A DNA stretch of 64,000 bases from Rhodospirillaceae bacterium (lineage in GTDB: Bacteria > Pseudomonadota > Alphaproteobacteria > Kiloniellales > DSM-21159): contig CP030885.1 in the NCBI GenBank assembly GCA_006969625.1, positions 2,057,430-2,121,429 on the forward strand. The letters run 5' to 3'. Every line of letters starts with the position of its first letter. Position 1 is the stretch's first letter. The notes under the pieces were generated by a model, which was given only the letters and a program-made list of their open reading frames with translations, was not told where the DNA came from and ran no database searches. The position numbers were made by a program, and so were the translations under genes. Below are positions 56,115-64,000 of the stretch, piece by piece.

Positions 56115-57383
<1,269 letters not shown>

Positions 57384-57520
57384 CGCCGCGTCCCGTAAGC
57401 GCGGCGGGCCTGCGTGGCCGTAGGGGCCGAGGCCGCGATACGCATCGGATATGTGGCGGCGGACTGGCGGCACGATGCCAAGATCTTGATCGCGGCCGAC
57501 GGCAAAGGCGCGGCCCCGGC

Positions 57521-57549
57521 CTTGAAACGGGTCCTTTTGGCGGACATTT
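57521..57549 (+). promoter_or_regulatory. Heat-shock-like promoter of lon
   Basis: CTTGAAA at 57521-57527 with a CATTTT-type -10 region around 57545-57550 at about 17-bp spacing. It lies about 120 bp upstream of lon, a known heat-shock gene. The -10 is only an approximate match. Confidence 0.4.
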
Positions 57550-57671
57550 TACCGAGTGGGCCGACCGGCGTGTCGCCCGATCCTGTCGAGGCCGCGTCGC
57601 CGCTCCTTCGGGGCGCGGCCATCACCCGACGACGCCCGCCGCGGGGTCGTCCTCAGCACGCGTGAGGTCTC

Positions 57672-60080
<2,409 letters not shown>

Positions 60081-60107
60081 ACCGACGGCAGATAGCCAAG
60101 GGTCGAC

Positions 60108-60132
60108 GAGGGGCTGCAGCTTGCAGCCCCTC
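60108..60132 (+). terminator. Terminator after lon
   Basis: Perfect 11-bp stem GAGGGGCTGCA/TGCAGCCCCTC around a GCT loop, 27 bp after the lon stop, followed by GTTGCATT. Confidence 0.75.
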
Positions 60133-60277
60133 GTTGCATTCGGATCCAATCCGACACTATCGAGTCGCGCGCGGCGGAGCGCATGGGCGCGCCGCCCAGC
60201 CGCATCCGTGTGCCGAAGATACCGCTCGGAACCGCCGAAAAACCGCTCCATTCCTGGATTCTCGGGGGCTTTCCACA

Positions 60278-60306
60278 TTGACGCCCGAAAGAGCGCATGG
60301 TTATTG
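60278..60306 (+). promoter_or_regulatory. Candidate promoter of the HU gene
   Basis: TTGACG at 60278-60283 and TTATTG at 60301-60306, 17 bp apart, about 63 bp upstream of the HU start. Confidence 0.5.
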
Positions 60307-60368
60307 TCCAGGCCTTGCGAACGTCCTGTTCGAAGATTGCTTTCCAGAAACCGGAGGGGGGTTTCAGC

Positions 60369-60641
60369 GTGAACAAGAATGAACTGATTGCCGCCGTGGC
60401 CGACGACGCGGGCCTGTCCAAGTCGGACAGCGAGAAGGCGGTCAACGCGGTGTTCGACGCGATTACCGCGTCGCTGAAGCAGGGCGACGAGGTCCGCCTG
60501 ATGGGCTTCGGCAGCTTCGGCGTGACGCATCGCGCGGCCAGCGAGGGGCGCAATCCCCGCACCGGCGAGAAGATCACCATCCCGGCCTCGAAGCAGGTGA
60601 AGTTCAAGGTCGGCAAGGGCCTCAAGGACGCCGTCAACTGA
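60369..60641 (+). CDS. hupB: DNA-binding protein HU
   Basis: 90-aa nucleoid protein of the HU family: VNKNELIAAVADDAGLSKSD at the start, VRLMGFGSFGVTHRAASEGRNPRTGEKITIPASK in parts, and VKFKVGKGLKDAVN at the end. The GTG at 60369 follows GGAGGGGGG, a strong ribosome site. It lacks the longer IHF beta-arm features. The lon-HU order is conserved in proteobacteria. A terminator follows. Confidence 0.95.
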   Translation: MNKNELIAAVADDAGLSKSDSEKAVNAVFDAITASLKQGDEVRLMGFGSFGVTHRAASEGRNPRTGEKITIPASKQVKFKVGKGLKDAVN

Positions 60642-60716
60642 CGTGCCGGCGCCGATCCGTTCGGTGCCTGACGGACTCGCGTGTCGGCGGCCTTGCGTCG
60701 GCCAGAGCGACTCGAC

Positions 60717-60748
60717 AACGGCGGCTGCCCGGGCCGGGAGCCGCCGTT
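60717..60748 (+). terminator. Terminator after the HU gene
   Basis: Ten-bp stem AACGGCGGCT/AGCCGCCGTT around a GC-rich 12-nt loop, followed by TTC. The 3' arm ends in a T-rich run. Confidence 0.7.
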
Positions 60749-60842
60749 TCGCGTTCCCGGGGACGTGGGGGGGATCGGGCGGGCCGGCTTGTCCGCGTGA
60801 GGCGCCTGCGTCACATTCGTGCCCACGTTCCCAAGCGCTTTC

Positions 60843-60918
60843 GGGCGGTTAGCTCAGCTGGAAGAGCGTCCGGTTTACACCCGGAAGGTCGGCAGTTCGA
60901 ACCTGTCACCGCCCACCA
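60843..60918 (+). tRNA. tRNA-Val (TAC)
   Basis: Acceptor GGGCGGT/ACCGCCC, anticodon stem TCCGG/CCGGA with loop TTTACAC (anticodon TAC at 60876-60878), T-arm with GGCAGTTCGAACCTGTC, encoded CCA. The MFS pseudogene ends 32 bp beyond it. Confidence 0.96.
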
Positions 60919-60949
60919 AGCGCCCTGGCGCCTGCGACGCACAAGCCGA

Positions 60950-61420
60950 TCATCCCTGGGTGGGCCACTGCCGGTGCAGCGCGTCTATCGCGAAAGTGTG
61001 GGCATGGCGCGGCCCGGCGGCGCTCGGCTCGGCGCCGCGCATGTGCGGATGATCCGCCGGCAGGTCGGGGTGAACGTGGGCCAGGATTTCGGGATCTCTG
61101 GCCGACCACAGACGCAGAGCGGCCAGCAATCCGAACAGGGCGGGGACCGTCAAGCCCAGGAATGCCGTCGCCAGGCCCGTCGCAGCGCCGAGCCAGCCGG
61201 CGAGCGGCTAGGTCAGCAGCCAGCATGCGTGCGACAAGGCGAACTGCGCCGCGAAGACGGCCGGACGATCTTCCGCTGCCGACGAGCGGCGCAGCAGCCG
61301 CCCGTCCGAGGTTAGGACGGCCGAGTAGGCGAGCCCGAGTCCGGGGACGAGCCAGACGGCCAGCACCGCAGCCTATGCCAGAGCCACGGCCAAGGCTCGG
61401 GCAGACGTGGGCTTCGACAT
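60950..61420 (-). pseudogene. Decayed MFS transporter (C-terminal part)
   Basis: A 157-codon minus-strand frame encodes the recognisable C-terminal third of an MFS transporter, including LRRSSAAEDRPAVFAAQFAL, SHACWLLT, PLAGWLGAATGLATAFLGL and the acidic/His-rich tail HVHPDLPADHPHM and TFAIDALHRQWP. Two in-frame TAG stops interrupt it: at codon 16 (61375-61373), and at codon 71 (61210-61208, between LLT and PLAG, where a Tyr codon is expected). The N-terminal two thirds are missing; homology ends where the puc promoter begins. Confidence 0.8.
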
Positions 61421-61437
61421 GTCAAGTTAAGTTTACA
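61420..61437. promoter_or_regulatory. PpsR/CrtJ-type site 1 of the puc promoter
   Basis: TGT-N12-ACA is the exact consensus of the PpsR/CrtJ repressors, which act on photosynthesis genes in purple bacteria. It is centred at about 61428, upstream of the -35 box. Confidence 0.65.
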
Positions 61438-61444
61438 CGTAGAA

Positions 61445-61462
61445 TGACAATTAATCTTGACA
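61445..61462. promoter_or_regulatory. PpsR/CrtJ-type site 2 of the puc promoter
   Basis: TGA-N12-ACA (one mismatch from the consensus), its centre 25 bp from site 1. It overlaps the TTGACA -35 hexamer at 61457-61462, so binding there would block RNA polymerase. Confidence 0.55.
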
Positions 61463-61483
61463 CATTGGATGCCCATCTATAGC
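61457..61483 (+). promoter_or_regulatory. Candidate pucBA promoter
   Basis: A perfect TTGACA at 61457-61462 and TATAGC at 61478-61483. The 15-bp spacer is short for sigma-70, which may make the promoter weak or activator-dependent. Transcripts would start about 55 nt before pucB. Confidence 0.5.
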
Positions 61484-61543
61484 GTGTGGATGCTCGCTTA
61501 GAGCGGCAACAGGCGGCCAATGTCCTGAAAGGAGAAGGTTTAA

Positions 61544-61723
61544 ATGGCCCACGAAACGCAGACGGCCGATCTCGACGATCCCGATCGGATCTGGCCGACA
61601 GGTTTGACGATCCGGGAGTCTGAGGAACTGCACAAGCACGTCATCGACGGTTCGCGCGTGTTCTTCCTGATCGCCGTGATCGCTCACGTGCTGGCCTGGG
61701 CGTACACGCCCTGGCTCGGCTGA
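61544..61723 (+). CDS. pucB: LH2 light-harvesting beta polypeptide
   Basis: 59-aa antenna polypeptide that binds bacteriochlorophyll in the peripheral antenna. It has a polar N-terminus, [20 protein letters not shown], a single membrane helix [19 protein letters not shown] and His48 followed by the W/Y residues, the bacteriochlorophyll ligand. It is typical of LH2 (PucB) in its [16 protein letters not shown] stretch. A GAAAGGAGAAGG ribosome site lies upstream of the ATG. It is followed 14 bp later by pucA. Confidence 0.93.
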   Translation: MAHETQTADLDDPDRIWPTGLTIRESEELHKHVIDGSRVFFLIAVIAHVLAWAYTPWLG

Positions 61724-61737
61724 GAGGAGGTTGATCC

Positions 61738-61884
61738 ATGAACCAAGGACGTATCTGGTGCGTCGTCAAGCCGACCGTCGGCCTGCCGCTGTTCCTCGGC
61801 TCGGTCGCGGTCATCGCGCTGCTCGTGCACTACTTCGTGCTGTCGAACACTTCCTGGTTCGCGGCCTACTGGCAGGGCGGCTGA
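61738..61884 (+). CDS. pucA: LH2 light-harvesting alpha polypeptide
   Basis: 48-aa antenna polypeptide. It opens [21 protein letters not shown] and has the helix [16 protein letters not shown] with His31 as bacteriochlorophyll ligand, then [13 protein letters not shown]. It aligns position for position with known LH2 alpha chains, and Tyr44 and Trp45 are present, the residues that hydrogen-bond B850. GAGAGGAGG precedes the ATG. It is clearly LH2 rather than LH1. Confidence 0.94.
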   Translation: MNQGRIWCVVKPTVGLPLFLGSVAVIALLVHYFVLSNTSWFAAYWQGG

Positions 61885-61930
61885 CCACCGGCCCCTCTGT
61901 TGGACAGCGACAAACCTTCGGCAGGGGCTC

Positions 61931-61977
61931 GGGCGACTCGACCCGCGATTCTTGAATCCGGGAACAGCCCGTCGCCC
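61931..61977 (+). terminator. Intercistronic stem-loop after pucA
   Basis: Inner hairpin CCCG-c-GATT-CTTG-AATC-CGGG (61942-61962, one bulge) nested in arms GGGCGAC (61931-61937) and GTCGCCC (61971-61977). No T run follows, so it may stabilise the pucBA mRNA and reduce, rather than stop, downstream transcription. Confidence 0.55.
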
Positions 61978-62003
61978 CTGTCGGTCGTTTCGGGAGAGCG
62001 GGT

Positions 62004-62744
62004 ATGACACCGATCGTGCGGATCTTCGAATCCGAAGCGGCGGCGCAGGACGCGGCCGCGCAACTGACCGAGGCGGGGCACGGCCGAAACCGGGTGCTGA
62101 CCTTGAGATCCGTCGCAGCGCCGGCGACCGCTGCGCCAACGGGCGAAGCCGAGGCCCCGACGGTGCCGGCCACGACCGCGCCCGACGCCGAGGCCATGGT
62201 GCGCGCCGCTGTCGACGAGGGCTTGTTGGCGGTGCGCCACGTCCGGGTCTGTATCGACAACCTGGAGCGCGGCCGGTCGCTGGTCGCGGCGGCGATCAAT
62301 TTCGGCTTCGGCCAGTACGCCATCGACATCATGGAGCGCTGCGGCGCGGTGGACAGTCACACGCTACCGGCTTACTACCCGCGCGATCCTTCTCCCCTGT
62401 CCGACCTGCTCGGCATTCCGACGCTGACCAAGGCGGCGCCCTGGACGGAGTTGAAGAGCTCGTCCTGGCACCTCTCCTCCCTGGTCGGCCTGGGTCTGCT
62501 CAGCCGCAAGGCGGCACCGCTGTCCTCGCTGTTCGGAATGAAGACGCTGACGACGCGCAAGCGCGAATGGCGCACCAGCATGGGTCTGCCGTTGCTCAGC
62601 AGCAATCCGGCACCGCTGTCCTCGATGCTGAAGATGTCGACGGTGACCTCGCGCAAGGGGCCGGACCGGGTGCGCTTGTCGCGCAATCCAGCGCCGCTGT
62701 CGTCCCTGCTCGGGCTCGCGACGCTGGTCCGGCACAACAAGTAG
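62004..62744 (+). CDS. LH2-locus protein with PLSS repeats, function unknown
   Basis: 246-aa protein between pucA and pucC. The N-terminal part (about 1-118: PIVRIFESEAAAQDAAAQLTEAGHG, VRVCIDNLERGRSLVAAAINFGFGQYAIDIME in parts) resembles the general stress protein 17M/YflT fold. A Pro/Ala/Thr linker lies at about 38-60. The C-terminal part (about 128-246) has five Leu-Ser-Ser segments, with three longer copies (about 164-186, 196-218, 223-246) of L-S-x-[KN]-[AP]-A-P-L-S-S-[LM]-x-x-x-x-T-[LV]. No membrane span is evident. I do not know its function; the context suggests a role in LH2 assembly or control. Confidence 0.7.
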   Translation: MTPIVRIFESEAAAQDAAAQLTEAGHGRNRVLTLRSVAAPATAAPTGEAEAPTVPATTAPDAEAMVRAAVDEGLLAVRHVRVCIDNLERGRSLVAAAINFGFGQYAIDIMERCGAVDSHTLPAYYPRDPSPLSDLLGIPTLTKAAPWTELKSSSWHLSSLVGLGLLSRKAAPLSSLFGMKTLTTRKREWRTSMGLPLLSSNPAPLSSMLKMSTVTSRKGPDRVRLSRNPAPLSSLLGLATLVRHNK

Positions 62745-62850
62745 CGCAACGCAGACGAGACTGTTGGGCGATGAGCGGCAACAGGTGTGCCGAACAGGGC
62801 ACCGCCGGAGTGCGCCGGGCGGGGCGACCTAGACTGTTGCGAGACGGTGC

Positions 62851-64000
62851 ATGAGGTACCTTGGCCAACGAATGATGGCGGCGTGGGAATCGCTTGGCCC
62901 GCGCTACATGCCTTTCGCCGACATTGCGACGCCGGACCTGTCGCTCGGGCGGCTCGTCCGGCTGTCACTGTTCCAGGTCTCGGTCGGCATGACCCTGGTC
63001 CTGCTGGTCGGCACGCTCAATCGCGTGATGATCGTCGAACTGGCCGTTCCGGCAACGGTCGTCGGCGTGATGATCGCCCTACCGCTCGTCTTCGCGCCCT
63101 TCCGCGCGCTGATCGGCCATCGCTCCGACACCCACCGCTGCGAGCTGGGCTGGCGACGCGTGCCCTTCGTCTGGAAGGGCACCCTGCTGCAGTTCGGCGG
63201 CTTCGCCATCATGCCCTTCGCCCTGTTGGTGCTCGCCGGCAAGGGGCAGGCGGACACGCTGCCGATCTGGTTCGGCCAGTCGGCGGCGGCGCTTGCCTTC
63301 CTGCTGGTCGGCGCCGGCACCCACATCGTCCAGACCGCCGGCCTGGCGCTCGCAACCGACCTGACGCCGTCGGAGTCTCATCCGAAGGTGGTCGGTATGA
63401 TGTACGTCATGCTGCTGGTGGGGATGATCGTCAGCGCCCTGCTGTTCGGGGCCGTGCTCGCCGATTTCACGCCCGGCCGGCTGGTTCAGGTGATCCAGGG
63501 CGCTGCCGTTGCCTGCCTGGTGCTGAACGCCACGGCCATGTGGAAGCAGGAGACGCGGCGCCCGCCGCGCGGCGCAGCCGCGCGTGCGCCGGACCCGACC
63601 TTCCGCGAGTCCTGGGTGCGCTTCTGTGCCGGCGAGAACACCCTTCGCCGCCTGGTCATCGTCGGGCTCGGCACGATGGCCTTCGGCATGGCCGACGTGC
63701 TGCTGGAGCCCTTCGGCGGCCAGGTGCTCAACTGGACCGTCGCCGAAACCACCAAGCTGACCGCCCTGCTGGCCTTCGGCGGCCTGCTAGGCTTCTGGTT
63801 CGCCTCCCACGTGCTGGGGCAGGGCGGCGACGCCTACCGCACGGCGCTCAACGGCGCGCTCGTCGGCGTGCCGGCCTTCGCGCTCGTCATCCTCGCGGCG
63901 CCGACCGGGCTGTCGGCCGCCTTCCTGGTCGGCAATTTCCTGATCGGCTTCGGCGCGGCGGTCTTCGGCCACGGCACGCTGACGGCCACCATGACCCAGG
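62851..64000 (+). CDS. pucC: Bacteriochlorophyll-delivery family protein PucC (partial, runs off right edge)
   Basis: Polytopic MFS-like protein of the PucC/LhaA family needed for LH2 assembly. The visible 383 residues have LSLGRLVRLSLFQVSVGMTLVLLVGTLNRVMIVEL in parts, LPLVFAPFRALIGHRSDTHR, LGWRRVPFVWKGTLLQFGGFAIMPFALLVL in parts and GAGTHIVQTAGLALATDL, all PucC-like. The ATG at 62851 is the first in frame after a TAG, with a weak site upstream. The remaining part lies outside the window. Confidence 0.92.
   Translation, partial: MRYLGQRMMAAWESLGPRYMPFADIATPDLSLGRLVRLSLFQVSVGMTLVLLVGTLNRVMIVELAVPATVVGVMIALPLVFAPFRALIGHRSDTHRCELGWRRVPFVWKGTLLQFGGFAIMPFALLVLAGKGQADTLPIWFGQSAAALAFLLVGAGTHIVQTAGLALATDLTPSESHPKVVGMMYVMLLVGMIVSALLFGAVLADFTPGRLVQVIQGAAVACLVLNATAMWKQETRRPPRGAAARAPDPTFRESWVRFCAGENTLRRLVIVGLGTMAFGMADVLLEPFGGQVLNWTVAETTKLTALLAFGGLLGFWFASHVLGQGGDAYRTALNGALVGVPAFALVILAAPTGLSAAFLVGNFLIGFGAAVFGHGTLTATMTQ

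Noticed and set aside
60919..61543. Intact gene in the tRNA-Val to pucB gap
   Set aside because: The only recognisable homology, to the MFS family, is interrupted by two in-frame stops.
62004..62744. Third antenna polypeptide or a membrane protein
   Set aside because: No hydrophobic membrane span and no antenna-type His in a helix; the repeats are polar Leu/Ser-rich.

Overview
The window comes from the chromosome of a GC-rich, phototrophic alphaproteobacterium, most likely Rhodospirillales-like. The evidence is the conserved alphaproteobacterial gene orders (rpiB-glyA-nrdR-rib genes-nusB-thiL; bamE / ubiquinol-cytochrome c chaperone / DUF177-rpmF-plsX-fabH-ihfA-merR; tig-clpP-clpX-lon-HU) and, at the right edge, genes for a purple-bacterial LH2 antenna (pucB, pucA, pucC). 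The genus cannot be named from the sequence alone.

Layout. 0.3-8 kb: one long plus-strand run for pentose-phosphate and one-carbon metabolism, NrdR, riboflavin synthesis, NusB and ThiL. 8-12 kb: an MFS protein and a K+-independent proton-pumping pyrophosphatase. 12-17.5 kb: BamE, a cytochrome bc1 assembly chaperone and the rpmF-plsX-fabH-ihfA-merR block, ending in tRNA-Pro. 17.5-31 kb: a mixed housekeeping/accessory stretch with CutA, transporters, a DmdA-like DMSP demethylase beside a MetY sulfhydrylase, a short MgtE, Sel1-repeat protein, crotonase, thioesterases and a DEAD-box helicase. 31-40 kb: parE, a solitary motA, the glnB-glnA nitrogen-control pair behind a sigma-54-like promoter, an aminotransferase and tRNA-His. 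40.1-41.4 kb: an IS481-type insertion sequence. 41.4-53 kb: envelope-stress-type membrane proteins, a Sel1/SPOR-like protein, an aldolase, a SorAB-type sulfite dehydrogenase, NnrD/E, a tandem pair of unknown paralogues, and a LysR gene divergent from a large ThDP enzyme. 53-60.9 kb: tRNA-Leu, trigger factor, ClpP, ClpX, Lon, HU and tRNA-Val. 60.9-64 kb: an MFS pseudogene, then the puc locus.

How the parts work together. The protein-quality-control block (tig, clpP, clpX, lon) carries heat-shock-like promoters before clpP and lon. Sulfur handling recurs: DmdA-like enzyme plus MetY could recover methanethiol sulfur, and SorAB would oxidise sulfite into the cytochrome c pool. The puc locus has two PpsR/CrtJ-type palindromes over its promoter, so it is probably repressed by oxygen or light like known puc operons.

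The most interesting novelty is the gene between pucA and pucC. It encodes a protein with a stress-protein-like N-terminal domain and a C-terminal array of Pro-Leu-Ser-Ser repeats, sits behind an intercistronic stem-loop, and looks like an undescribed LH2-associated factor.
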